From: Actinomycetota bacterium
GTDB lineage: Bacteria; Actinomycetota; Thermoleophilia; Gaiellales; Gaiellaceae
DNA: 64,000 nt
NCBI GenBank assembly: GCA_020029595.1
Contig: JAIBJN010000005.1
Coordinates: 1-64,000 of the forward strand
Reading direction: 5' to 3'
This document shows positions 45,762 to 54,679 of the stretch, in pieces. Under the pieces are notes generated by a model. That model was not told where the DNA came from. It ran no database searches and saw nothing but the letters and a program-made list of their open reading frames with translations. Position 1 is the stretch's first letter. Each line of letters starts with the position of its first letter. A program made the position numbers and the translations under genes.

Positions 45762-46946
45762 ATGAAGAGACTTATCGCCGGTCTCGCGGCCACCCTGGCG
45801 GTGGTCGCGGGACTCTTCACAGACGGTGCAGTAAGGCCGAGTAGCGCATCGGTCCCGCCAGGTATCTGCGGGCCGATGGACGTCGCGTTCGTCATCGACA
45901 CGACGGGCAGCATGGGCGGAGCAATCGGGAATGTGAAGACGGAAGTCGCAAGCATCGTCGCCGACATCACGACGGCGTCCGGCGGCGACTTCCAACTTGG
46001 CCTTGTCACGTTCAAGGACGACGTCTCGGTCGTCGACGATCTGGCTCTCGGCGCGGGGACGGTCCCAGCCGACATCCTGGGCCTCTCCGCCAGCGGCGGT
46101 GGTGGAGAGCCCGAGGCATCGGACGAGGCTCTCAATACGGTCGTCAACGGGCTCGACATGGCCGACCGCCTGCCCGGCCAGCAGAGTGGCGACTTCAACG
46201 GTGTCTTTCGCCTTGCAGCAAAGAAGATCGTGATCCTCGTCACCGACGCCCGACCGGGTGGATTCGACGACACGTTTACCCCGGGTGTGGACGACACGAA
46301 CGCTCATAACCGGGCGCTCGACGCCGCGGCCGCCGACATCAAGATCTCGGCGGTTTTCGTGCCGACCTTCGGCGACCCCACCGGTGAGATCACGGCGGTC
46401 ATGACCGACTACGCTACGACCACGGGCGGTCTGTTCCTGACGACCGCCGCCGACGGAACCGGAACCGGCGGTGCCATTACCGAGATCATCGCGACGTGCG
46501 GAGAGCCTTCGTGCGCCGGTCAACCGGCGACCATCGTCGGTACGAGCGGTGACGACATCATCTCGGGCACCAAGAACGACGACGTCATCGACGGTTTGGG
46601 CGGGAACGACGTCATCAAAGGGGGACAGGGTGACGACTGCCTCATCGGTGGCGACGGCAATGACCAGTTGAAAGGCGGAAAGGGTGCCGACGAGCACTTC
46701 GGCGGCGCCGGAAACGACAGCATCCGTGGGGGCCACGGAAACGACGAGTTGAACGGCGGAGCGGGCGATGACGTCCTCAAGGGCGGCCACGGCGACGACG
46801 CCATGAACGGCGAAGCGGGCGACGACGTCCTCAAGGGCGGCCACGGCGACGACGCCATGAACGGCGGCGCAGACGACGATCTCTGCGCCGGCGGCCGCGG
46901 CACTGACACTGCAGACGAATGCGAGGACGTGTCAGGCATCCCGTAG
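45762..46946 (+). CDS. Secreted VWA-domain protein with C-terminal RTX calcium-binding repeats
   Basis: Signal peptide; DVAFVIDTTGSMGGAIGNVK; GGNDVIKGGQGDDCLIGGDGNDQLKGGKGADEHFGGAGNDSIRGG. Confidence 0.9.
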   Translation: MKRLIAGLAATLAVVAGLFTDGAVRPSSASVPPGICGPMDVAFVIDTTGSMGGAIGNVKTEVASIVADITTASGGDFQLGLVTFKDDVSVVDDLALGAGTVPADILGLSASGGGGEPEASDEALNTVVNGLDMADRLPGQQSGDFNGVFRLAAKKIVILVTDARPGGFDDTFTPGVDDTNAHNRALDAAAADIKISAVFVPTFGDPTGEITAVMTDYATTTGGLFLTTAADGTGTGGAITEIIATCGEPSCAGQPATIVGTSGDDIISGTKNDDVIDGLGGNDVIKGGQGDDCLIGGDGNDQLKGGKGADEHFGGAGNDSIRGGHGNDELNGGAGDDVLKGGHGDDAMNGEAGDDVLKGGHGDDAMNGGADDDLCAGGRGTDTADECEDVSGIP

Positions 46947-46975
46947 CCAGAAACCGACCTCTGGGTCGATCGAGT

Positions 46976-47008
46976 ACGACGGGAGGGCTCGCGCCCTCCC
47001 GTCGTTTC
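46976..47008 (+). terminator. Rho-independent terminator after VWA-RTX gene
   Basis: ACGACGGGAGGGC-tcgc-GCCCTCCCGTCGT followed by TTC, 13-bp perfect stem. Confidence 0.88.
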
Positions 47009-47143
47009 TGCGTGCTTACCTGCCCAGGGCGGCGCGCTTCGCGACTGGGGCAGCGGGAGGTTCCGCCCAGGAGCTTCTCGCGCCGCCTCCTCGCGCGGAA
47101 GCGGAATCCCTGGAAGCCGCATACGCAAAGGGCTTCCGGCCAG

Positions 47144-47216
47144 TGGGCGGTGCTGGGCTCGAACCAGCCACCTCCTGCGTGTAAGGCAGGCGCTCTCCCA
47201 GCTGAGCTAACCGCCC
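47144..47216 (-). tRNA. tRNA-Val(TAC)
   Basis: GGGCGGTTAGCTCAGCTGGGAGAGCGCCTGCCTTACACGCAGGAGGTGGCTGGTTCGAGCCCAGCACCGCCCA folds as cloverleaf. Confidence 0.95.
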
Positions 47217-47219
47217 AGG

Positions 47220-47292
47220 TGCCCCCAGCGGGATTCGAACCCGCGCTACGGCCTTGAAAGGGCCGTGACCTGGGCCGCTAGTCGATGGGGGC
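47220..47292 (-). tRNA. tRNA-Glu(TTC)
   Basis: GCCCCCATCGACTAGCGGCCCAGGTCACGGCCCTTTCAAGGCCGTAGCGCGGGTTCGAATCCCGCTGGGGGCA. Confidence 0.93.
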
Positions 47293-47364
47293 GGCCGGTA
47301 GCTCAGCCGGTAGAGCAGGGGACTTTTAATCCCAAGGTCGCTGGTTCGAATCCAGCCCGGCCCA
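47292..47364 (+). tRNA. tRNA-Lys(TTT)
   Basis: CGGCCGGTAGCTCAGCCGGTAGAGCAGGGGACTTTTAATCCCAAGGTCGCTGGTTCGAATCCAGCCCGGCCCA; first acceptor base mismatched. Confidence 0.9.
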
Positions 47365-47497
47365 TGCGAGAGACCCCCGAAAACGGAGAGTTCTGGTTGC
47401 CGGGCTTGACCGATCGAGCGCCAGCCCCGCGGTGAGAACCTCCCCGAGGTCGCAAACGTCGAGACGCGCGCGAGACTCGCCGTCAGCCCCGAGCCTG

Positions 47498-49231
47498 TCA
47501 CCAGGCCCCGCCGAGGTCCGTCCACGTTCGGCCACCATCCGTCGACCGGAGGATCCCGCTCGCGTTGGCGAGATAGACGACACCCTCGTGGTTCGGGTCG
47601 AACTCCACGCACTGCCAGTTCTCATGCGGCGCGGAGGGGCTCGCCACCGTCGTCCACTCGCCTCCGCCTGGTAACGACGCGGTCTGGGTGCGAACGAGTT
47701 CTTGGCTGCCCGCGAGGAGTACCTCGTCGTCGAACGGGTCGACGGCGAGCGCATGGCAACGATCCCCGAGTCCGTCGCCGCCTCGCCAGCCTTTCGACAC
47801 CCAGGGGCCGCCGCCAGGCTGCCGTGGACCTCGACCGCCGTTGCGGTTCACGAAGATCTCCTGCCCGAACCTGACCGCCACAGTCCGCTTGATCTCGGCG
47901 GTCAGTCGCCCTAGCGCGACCTTGATCATCGACCCGCCATGCACCGCCTCCGAGACGAAGGGCAAGGCGAGCTGCCAGCCCTGCCCCGAATCAGTGGACC
48001 TGTAGAGACCTTCGTCTCGGATGGCCGCATGCAGAATCGAAGCATCGGCCGGGTCCATGGCGGCGTCAGTCACGTCGCCCGTGAGTAGCAGTGCCCACCT
48101 TGCTCCGCCGTCGATCGACTCCCAGAGGCCTATCTCGCCCTCTCCATCGTGCCCACCAGAAGAGCCCGCAGCGACATACAGGTGATCTGGCTCTGTCGGG
48201 TGGACGAGAATCCCCCAGACATGGCGAAACCGGCCTTCGCTCGGCGGACTCCAGGCCGCGCCCCGGTTCTCCGACCGGATAATCTGCCCAAGCCCGTCGG
48301 CCACGTACAGGGTTTGGCTGTTCGCCGGGGCGACGGCGACCGCGCGCACGATGAGCGAGCTGTTCTGCTCGGTAAGCGCCGTCCAACCGGAAGTCGGGTC
48401 GTTCGTGACGCCGTCGAGACACCAGAGTCCGCCACGCGAGGGACCTACGTACAGTCGATCCAGCTCACTCGAGTCCAGCGCCAATGCGAGCACCCCGCTA
48501 CTCGCCGGACGGGCTTGCTCCTCCGGAAGGCGCGTCGGCTCGGCTCTCTCCCTGCCGCCGGCTTCTCGAGACGGCCCGAGGCGCGAGGCTCGCTCCGGAG
48601 CGACTTGGATCACGGGTGGAAGCAGCTCGAACTCGGGGAGCTCGAACGGTCGTGACAACTTCCGACAGTCGGCGCAGCGCTTCTTGCCCTCATCACCGAG
48701 CTCCGGCGCGCACACGACGAGCTCACAGATCCGGCGGTGAAGAGCCCCGCCAGGCTCCTGATCGATGTCGGGGAGATCGCGCACAGCCGCAAGCGTCCGG
48801 ATAGTGGCGAGGACCGGCGGATCCGCGTTCAGGCCTATCACGGCGTAGCGCCCGGGGGTCGTGATGCGCCCCCAGACATAGGATCCATCTCCGGGACCGG
48901 AGGGCTCGACCAGAGTGAACAGCTTGGCCTGCGCCTCCCAGCGGAAGAGCCGGAGGCTCTCGGGAGCGACCGCCCCGAGCCGCTTCGGCTCTACGCGTAG
49001 GACGAGCGTGCCGGGGATGGAGGTCTTTTCCGCCTTTACGTCTGCGAACACACCCACGAACCCGAGGCTCGCCCGCGGCTGAGGGTTGCGGACAGGCCGG
49101 ACGTCAGCGCGCAAGCCCTCGTCGTCAGGAAGAAACGCAGCCGGGTGGGATCGGGCCGCTTCGCCGAGGCGGTCCCTGTCCTCCGGCCTCTCTCTGCCCG
49201 AGTGCTCTTCAATTCGATCGTCGGTCGGCAT
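47498..49231 (-). CDS. BNR/Asp-box (sialidase/VPS10-like) beta-propeller protein
   Basis: Repeated Asp-box motifs: STDSGQGW, STDGGRTW, SIDGGARW; no signal peptide evident. Confidence 0.75.
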   Translation of the reverse strand: MPTDDRIEEHSGRERPEDRDRLGEAARSHPAAFLPDDEGLRADVRPVRNPQPRASLGFVGVFADVKAEKTSIPGTLVLRVEPKRLGAVAPESLRLFRWEAQAKLFTLVEPSGPGDGSYVWGRITTPGRYAVIGLNADPPVLATIRTLAAVRDLPDIDQEPGGALHRRICELVVCAPELGDEGKKRCADCRKLSRPFELPEFELLPPVIQVAPERASRLGPSREAGGRERAEPTRLPEEQARPASSGVLALALDSSELDRLYVGPSRGGLWCLDGVTNDPTSGWTALTEQNSSLIVRAVAVAPANSQTLYVADGLGQIIRSENRGAAWSPPSEGRFRHVWGILVHPTEPDHLYVAAGSSGGHDGEGEIGLWESIDGGARWALLLTGDVTDAAMDPADASILHAAIRDEGLYRSTDSGQGWQLALPFVSEAVHGGSMIKVALGRLTAEIKRTVAVRFGQEIFVNRNGGRGPRQPGGGPWVSKGWRGGDGLGDRCHALAVDPFDDEVLLAGSQELVRTQTASLPGGGEWTTVASPSAPHENWQCVEFDPNHEGVVYLANASGILRSTDGGRTWTDLGGAW

Positions 49232-49256
49232 CAGGCTCCTTCTCCGAAAGCCGGCG

Positions 49257-49964
49257 TCAGCGATCCCCGCCGAGGACCGCTACCAACGCGGCCCTTCCCA
49301 ACGCCTGCTCGATCTCGGGCAGTCCGGACACCTGCAAGCGCACCTCCACGGAAAGACCTTCCGAGTGCCCTTCCGCTCCTTCACCCTGAGCGAGTCGGGC
49401 ACCGATGATCCTCACTATGAGATGGTGGACCAACGATGGTCCAAGGGGCGTTTCTCCGGGGGGTGCGCCACGGCGCCCGACTTCCGGCAGTGCGTGTGAC
49501 AGGATCCATGTAGCCCACGGCCCGGGCTCGATTCCTGGAAGCACGACCTCCTGTCCCGACTCCTCGTGATAGACCCGCGTCTGCCACACCTCTTCGCCCT
49601 CTTCGTCGCGGACTGCGTCGAAGAACAACGAGAACCCCCCGGCCTGTTGTCCGCCGATCTCTCCCGTGCCCTCTGCCGCAGGGCCAGCGCCCGGTCCACC
49701 GGTGCCGGGTTCCGTTGACAGATCAGCGGCGCCGGTGAGCCGGCGGGCCTGGCCGAGCCAGTCCTCGCGCTCGATCCGCTCGGTGGTGAGCTCGACGAAG
49801 GCGCGCTCCCTCAGCGCGGTCGCAAGCGTGTCTGGCGAGAGACCCGCAAGGGCCGTGATCTGGTCCACGCCACACTTGCGGAGCAGATCGGCGATCCATG
49901 GCTCGATGCCTTCGATGCGTCCGACGTCGTCGTCGCGTGCCACCGATGCCGGTGCGGGTGGCAT
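49257..49964 (-). CDS. Protein with N-terminal helix-hairpin-helix (DUF4332-like) region
   Basis: VGRIEGIEPWIADLLRKCGVDQITALAGLSPDTLATAL. Confidence 0.6.
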   Translation of the reverse strand: MPPAPASVARDDDVGRIEGIEPWIADLLRKCGVDQITALAGLSPDTLATALRERAFVELTTERIEREDWLGQARRLTGAADLSTEPGTGGPGAGPAAEGTGEIGGQQAGGFSLFFDAVRDEEGEEVWQTRVYHEESGQEVVLPGIEPGPWATWILSHALPEVGRRGAPPGETPLGPSLVHHLIVRIIGARLAQGEGAEGHSEGLSVEVRLQVSGLPEIEQALGRAALVAVLGGDR

Positions 49965-50048
49965 CTGTCGATCGTGCTGGTGGGAGATCGGCGGACCGGG
50001 CGGGCCCCGGCGAGGCCAGCGGCCACCCCCGGGCCGTCGCGTTGCTCC

Positions 50049-50540
50049 CTACCCAGGGCGCACCATGACGCAGCAGACGTCTTTGCAGAATCCGAAGATC
50101 AGACCTGCGTACCGCGTTCCGTTGCAGTTCACCTCGGAGCTCAGCGTCACACAGAGACAGTAGATCGTCCCGCAGTCGCCGGGTGGGAGCCGGCCAGGTG
50201 GGAATCTGAAGATGGCCTCGTAGCACCTGTCGTCTGGCAGGCAGGGATCGAAGGGCACACGCTGGAACTCCTGCTCCTCGGGGCCCGGACCGCACGACTC
50301 CCACGCCACGTTCACGCACCAGGTGCCGCAGAGGTGGCGACGAAGATCCCCCTGGATACACCACCTCACCTTGACGAGGAGTTCCTGGTTGGCGCTGATG
50401 ATGTCCGTCGGGGGCAGCACGGGATCCCCCTCGTGGCAGCTCGCCTCGAGCGTCGCCGTGAGACCCGGCGGTGGGACGATCTCGATCTCGCATTTCCTCC
50501 GGTGACGTCCGAGCTCGAGCGACTCTGCAGTCTCGGCCAT
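50049..50540 (-). CDS. Cys-rich protein of unknown function (163 aa)
   Basis: ORF with many Cys (CHEG, WCIQG, CGTWC, CGTIYCLC, CKDVCC); no family recognised. Confidence 0.6.
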   Translation of the reverse strand: MAETAESLELGRHRRKCEIEIVPPPGLTATLEASCHEGDPVLPPTDIISANQELLVKVRWCIQGDLRRHLCGTWCVNVAWESCGPGPEEQEFQRVPFDPCLPDDRCYEAIFRFPPGRLPPGDCGTIYCLCVTLSSEVNCNGTRYAGLIFGFCKDVCCVMVRPG

Positions 50541-50646
50541 TGCGGTTACCTCCGTCAGGATTTGACCGGGCTCCGGTGGTGTCCGTCGAGCGGCTCCACC
50601 GCCTCGAGGTGGGACGCTTGCAAGTCCTGCTCAACGCCGATTCAGC

Positions 50647-50684
50647 GTGCGCTCAGCATTCCGGTGCCCAGCGGCTGAGCGCAC
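50647..50684. repeat. 11-bp perfect inverted repeat upstream of the Cys-rich ORF
   Basis: GTGCGCTCAGC-16 nt-GCTGAGCGCAC. Confidence 0.6.
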
Positions 50685-50756
50685 GTCCGCCCTTGGTTGT
50701 CGCCCGGTTGCGGCGAGGCGGCGCAGGCGACTTGGAGGAACCGGCCAGGTGTAGCG

Positions 50757-52067
50757 TCATCTCCTGTCTCCGAGCTGCTTCAGGACGTCGTTGAGCGCGA
50801 TTGTCTCTTCACTCGGCGCGAGGTCGAAGTCAGCTCGCAGCGCCTCAGCGCACGCACGGAACTGGCGCAAGGCGAGATGCCGCTGCCCCTGAGCCTCATA
50901 ACACTGCATCAGACGGCGGTGGGCATCCTCGTCGCAGCGATCGAGAGTGAGCGCCTTCTGGCAGAGAACGATGGCGGCGCTGTATTCATGGCGCTCGATG
51001 TATCCGACCGCGAGCCGTCCGGCGATGTGCGTGTACGCGCTCCGCCGACGCTCGCGCTCCACGCCAACCCAGTCCTCGTACAGACACTCCTCGAGGAGAT
51101 GTCCGCGGTACAGGGCCTCGGCCCTCCCGTATTCCGCCATCGCCTCGTCCGGTCGCCGCGAGACCTCCAGCCGTTGGCCGGCGATGGCGTGCTCGTCGAA
51201 CTCCTCGGCATCGACCCAGATCTCGAGCTCCGGGTTCAGGAAGTAGCAGTCGTCTTCGAAGAGGAGATAGCGGATATCGGGCCGGTGTCGGCGCAGCCCG
51301 TGGCGCAGCGAATAAATGGCCTGGTGGAGGTTACGCCGGCTCGCCTCCGGGTCGACATCAGACCAGAAAAGCTCATACAGCACGTCCTTGAGCACTCGGC
51401 GCCGTCGATTGAGCAAGAGGTATTTGAAGAGCGACAGGGCCTTGTGGCCTGGCCACTCCTCGACGAGTTGGTCATCCAGGTACACCTGGAACGGGCCGAG
51501 GCAGTAAGCGGCGAACGAGGGCTGCGGCCGGGTCTGCGCGGGGGGTTGTGACCGGACTACCGGAGCCGCGCCTGACGGCGCGGCTCCGTGGCGCGACGTG
51601 GGGTCTGGGTCCTCTTCGATCGCGAGAGCCAGCGCGTCGAGCTCGTGGCCGAAGTGTGCCTGGAACCGTCGCAATCCCGCGAGGCCCGGTGTGCGCTCCC
51701 TGGCCGGCATGCCGGGCGCCTTGCGGCCAGCGGAGTGCGCCCGCGTCTTGGACGCATCCCGATCAGGAGGTTCCGGGTGTGTGAGCGCCTGGAGGACGAC
51801 GTGGATGTCCCGCCGCAGGTCGCGCTCGCGGGAGAGAGCGGCATCCCGGGCCCGGTCATGACGTCCGGCCTCCGCGCAGCAGTCGCCACATGCGACGCAC
51901 AGCTCGCGGAGCGCGGAGAGGATCGGGAAGACAACGAGTTCACCCTCGTCCATTGTCCGGGCCTCGATCTCCTCGAGGCGCGCGGCGAGTCGCAGATACC
52001 ACTCGCGCGACGGTCGCCCGCCCGCGACACGGGAGACCGGCTCAAGATCGCGGTGGCGAGTAGGCAT
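50757..52067 (-). CDS. SARP/BTAD-type transcriptional regulator
   Basis: YCLGPFQVYLDDQLVEEWPGHKALSLFKYLLLNRRRRVLKDVLYELFWSDVDPEASRRNLHQAIYSLRHGL; C-terminal BTAD helices. Confidence 0.85.
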   Translation of the reverse strand: MPTRHRDLEPVSRVAGGRPSREWYLRLAARLEEIEARTMDEGELVVFPILSALRELCVACGDCCAEAGRHDRARDAALSRERDLRRDIHVVLQALTHPEPPDRDASKTRAHSAGRKAPGMPARERTPGLAGLRRFQAHFGHELDALALAIEEDPDPTSRHGAAPSGAAPVVRSQPPAQTRPQPSFAAYCLGPFQVYLDDQLVEEWPGHKALSLFKYLLLNRRRRVLKDVLYELFWSDVDPEASRRNLHQAIYSLRHGLRRHRPDIRYLLFEDDCYFLNPELEIWVDAEEFDEHAIAGQRLEVSRRPDEAMAEYGRAEALYRGHLLEECLYEDWVGVERERRRSAYTHIAGRLAVGYIERHEYSAAIVLCQKALTLDRCDEDAHRRLMQCYEAQGQRHLALRQFRACAEALRADFDLAPSEETIALNDVLKQLGDRR

Positions 52068-52617
52068 TTGCTGGTCACCACCTCAGCGTGCCCCGAAACC
52101 CTCGGCCGCTCCCGCGTCCCTCGGTGGTCCCGGAACCGTATGGCGAGCGTGAGATCTTCCGCGCCCGGATGAAGCGGCCTTCCGACCTGGGCAGGCGTGC
52201 CGCTGGGGCTGAACGGTCAGCCCGCGCCGGTGCAGCGGCCCGGGTTAGTGCCTCGGTCTCCACGCGACGATGTCGCTCTCGCTCGCGGCGAAACCGAGAA
52301 ATGCCAGCAACGATCGGCCTCGCGACCAGAAGCACTCGAAAAACCCCCCGCCGTTGCTTCGGGACGATGATCATGAAGGACCTGTCAGCCGTCAAGGCCT
52401 GCCACGGCAGAATGATCCGAAATTCCGCATTTCCTGCCTGCGCTCGGTGCGCTTGGTCGGTGAGCTCGTTGACCCGCCGCTCACCCCCTCCACGCGATGC
52501 GCAAGAGCCGGCCACTGGGAACAGCCTCGCCGGATCACCGCTACTCGGAGACGCCGGCGGCGCTCTCGGGCAGGGTGATCCTTTGTCTCGTTCATCTCCG
52601 GGCGAGCATCACCCGGT

Positions 52618-53094
52618 CTATTCGGGAGCGCACTGGCCGTCACCGTCGCCGGCCGCGGGGAGGCGGGCGAGGAGCGAGGAGAGGGTCGCGAGCTCATCCG
52701 CGCTGAAGCGCCCCGTGAAGAGCTCGTCGATGCCGGCGAGGTGAGTGCGGGACGCCTGGCGGAGCTTCTGCTCTCCGGCGGCGGTCAGCCTCGCGTAGAC
52801 GACGCGCCGGTCGGTGGGGCAGGCCGCCCGCTCGACGTAGCCGGCCTGCTCGAGCCCCTCGAGGAGCCTCGTGATGCCGGAGGCCGTGAGGACGACACGC
52901 TCGGAGAGGTCGACGCGGCGCAGCAGTTTCTCGGGAGCGCGTGCGAGGTGGAGCAGGACCTCGTAGTCGTTGATCGTGAGCCCGTGCTCGGCGACGAGGT
53001 CGGCCGAGAGAGCGCGCGTCAGCGCAGCGTGGGCGCGGAGGAAGCGCACCCACGCCTCGAGTTGCGTCGTCTCTCGAAATACTTGCGTGCTCAA
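52618..53094 (-). CDS. MarR-family regulator
   Basis: LTINDYEVLLHLARAPEKLLRRVDLSERVVLTASGITRLLEGLEQAGYVERAACPTDRRVVYARLT. Confidence 0.92.
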   Translation of the reverse strand: MSTQVFRETTQLEAWVRFLRAHAALTRALSADLVAEHGLTINDYEVLLHLARAPEKLLRRVDLSERVVLTASGITRLLEGLEQAGYVERAACPTDRRVVYARLTAAGEQKLRQASRTHLAGIDELFTGRFSADELATLSSLLARLPAAGDGDGQCAPE

Positions 53095-53148
53095 CTTCGT
53101 TCAGGTAAGATGTTTGCGAACTCAAGTATATCCGAGAAGGAGGCTCAT

Positions 53149-53664
53149 GTGAGCACTGTAGAGGCAAAGACCCGGGCCTCGGCCCCGGCCGGTACGTGGA
53201 CCGTCGACCGGAACCACACCGCCGTCGAGTTCGAGGTCGTCGACGTCGAGACCCTCGTCGCCGCGATCCGGGGCCGGTTCACCGACTTCGAAGGGACCCT
53301 CGTGATCCCGAACGGCGACGGCACGGGGAAGGCGAGCGCCGTCATCCGCACGGAGAGCGTGAGGACCGACGACGAGCAGCGCGACGCCCACCTGCGCTCG
53401 CCCGACTTCTTCGACGCGGCCAACCATCCCGAGATCCGCTTCGAGGCCGATCGGGTCGGGCTCGAGGGCGGGCGGCTCACGATCCCCGGAACGCTCGTGA
53501 TCAAGGGCGCCGACTTCCCCGTCGAGCTCTCGGCGCGCGTGCTGGGCGCCGGCACGGACGTCCAGGGGCGGGAGAAACTCGTCCTCTCCTCGGGCGGCGA
53601 GCTCGCCTGGGGCCCGCAGAAGGTCACGCTGGACCTGAGCGCGACCCTAGTGAAGGAGGGCTAG
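53149..53664 (+). CDS. YceI-family protein
   Basis: GTWTVDRNHTAVEFEV; DAHLRSPDFFDAANHPEIRFEA; GTLVIKGADFPVEL. Confidence 0.92.
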   Translation: MSTVEAKTRASAPAGTWTVDRNHTAVEFEVVDVETLVAAIRGRFTDFEGTLVIPNGDGTGKASAVIRTESVRTDDEQRDAHLRSPDFFDAANHPEIRFEADRVGLEGGRLTIPGTLVIKGADFPVELSARVLGAGTDVQGREKLVLSSGGELAWGPQKVTLDLSATLVKEG

Positions 53665-54237
53665 TTGAAGCTGCTCGGGATCGCCGGAAGCCTGCGGGCT
53701 GGCTCCTACAACCGCGCCCTGCTCCGCGCCGCGGGCGAGCTCGCGCCGGGGTGGATGGAAATCGAGGAGTGGGACATCGGCGTCCTTCCCTTGTTCGACG
53801 CGGACCTCGAGGCCGACGGCGATCCCGAGCCAGTGGCCGCCTTCAAACGGGCGGTGGGAGAGGCCGACGCTCTCCTCATCGCCACGCCCGAGTACAACCG
53901 CGGGCTCCCGGGCGTCCTGAAGAACGCCGTCGACTGGGCGTCGCGCCCGGCGCTCGGCTCGCCCCTCGCCGGGAAGCTCGTGGGCGTCATGGGCGCCAGC
54001 ACGGGTATGAGCGGCACCGCCCACGCGCAAGAGCAGCTCCGCCAGGCCCTCGCGTTTCCACGGGCTCACGTCCTCGCCGAGCCTCGGGTGCTCGTCCCCC
54101 TCGCCTACGACCGCTTCGACGAGCACGGCCGCCTCGACGATCTGCACGCCCGCGACGCCGTCAGGGCGCTGCTCGACGCGCTAGCACTCGAGGGCACGCC
54201 GGAGGACGTCGCGGAGCGCGCGCTGGTCGCCGGCTGA
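53665..54237 (+). CDS. NADPH-dependent FMN reductase
   Basis: LLGIAGSLRAGSYNRALLRAAGEL; ATPEYNRGLPGVLKNAVDWASRP. Confidence 0.9.
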   Translation: MKLLGIAGSLRAGSYNRALLRAAGELAPGWMEIEEWDIGVLPLFDADLEADGDPEPVAAFKRAVGEADALLIATPEYNRGLPGVLKNAVDWASRPALGSPLAGKLVGVMGASTGMSGTAHAQEQLRQALAFPRAHVLAEPRVLVPLAYDRFDEHGRLDDLHARDAVRALLDALALEGTPEDVAERALVAG

Positions 54238-54615
54238 GAGCGCGGCGATCTCCGCGGGCGGCTCGCTCAAGAGCTCGACCACGGACGCGCGGATCTCGGC
54301 GCCGGCATCGGTCAGCGCGAGCGTCTTCACGCGGCGGTCGCCGGCGCCGGGGCGGCGCTCGACGAGGCCCCGCGACTCGAGCCGGTCGACGATGCCCGTC
54401 ACATTGGACGCGTGGCAGTAGAGCGCGTCGGCGAGCTCGCTCATGGCGAGCGGACGCTCGGGCTCGAGAAGACGCAGGGCGTGGGCCTGGACGTGCGTGA
54501 GGTCGAGCTCCGCGAGGCGCACGCCGAGGACGGCGTGCTTCGCCTTCGCGAGCCCGAAGAGGAGCTTCCAGGCCTCCCGGGCGACGTTCGACGCCGGTTT
54601 CGCTGCGACAGCCAC
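54181..54615 (-). CDS. MarR-family regulator
   Basis: LTHVQAHALRLLEPERPLAMSELADALYCHASNVTGIVDRLESRGLVERRPGAGDRRVKTLALT. Confidence 0.9.
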   Translation of the reverse strand: MAVAAKPASNVAREAWKLLFGLAKAKHAVLGVRLAELDLTHVQAHALRLLEPERPLAMSELADALYCHASNVTGIVDRLESRGLVERRPGAGDRRVKTLALTDAGAEIRASVVELLSEPPAEIAALSAGDQRALRDVLRRALEC

Positions 54616-54624
54616 GCGCTTATG

Positions 54625-54652
54625 ATACTTGACAAGGTAAATACTTGACAAG
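54625..54652. promoter_or_regulatory. Two direct repeats of a MarR-like operator
   Basis: ATACTTGACAAG-gtaa-ATACTTGACAAG; core ACTTG-A-CAAG(T) is palindromic; between divergent MarR and ABC genes. Confidence 0.65.
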
Positions 54653-54679
54653 TTCAATGTTCTAGGTAGCCTAGCGCTG

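Noticed and set aside
47144-47364. tRNA array as a phage-type tRNA cluster
   Set aside because: Only three ordinary tRNAs with chromosomal flanks; no integrase or phage genes nearby.
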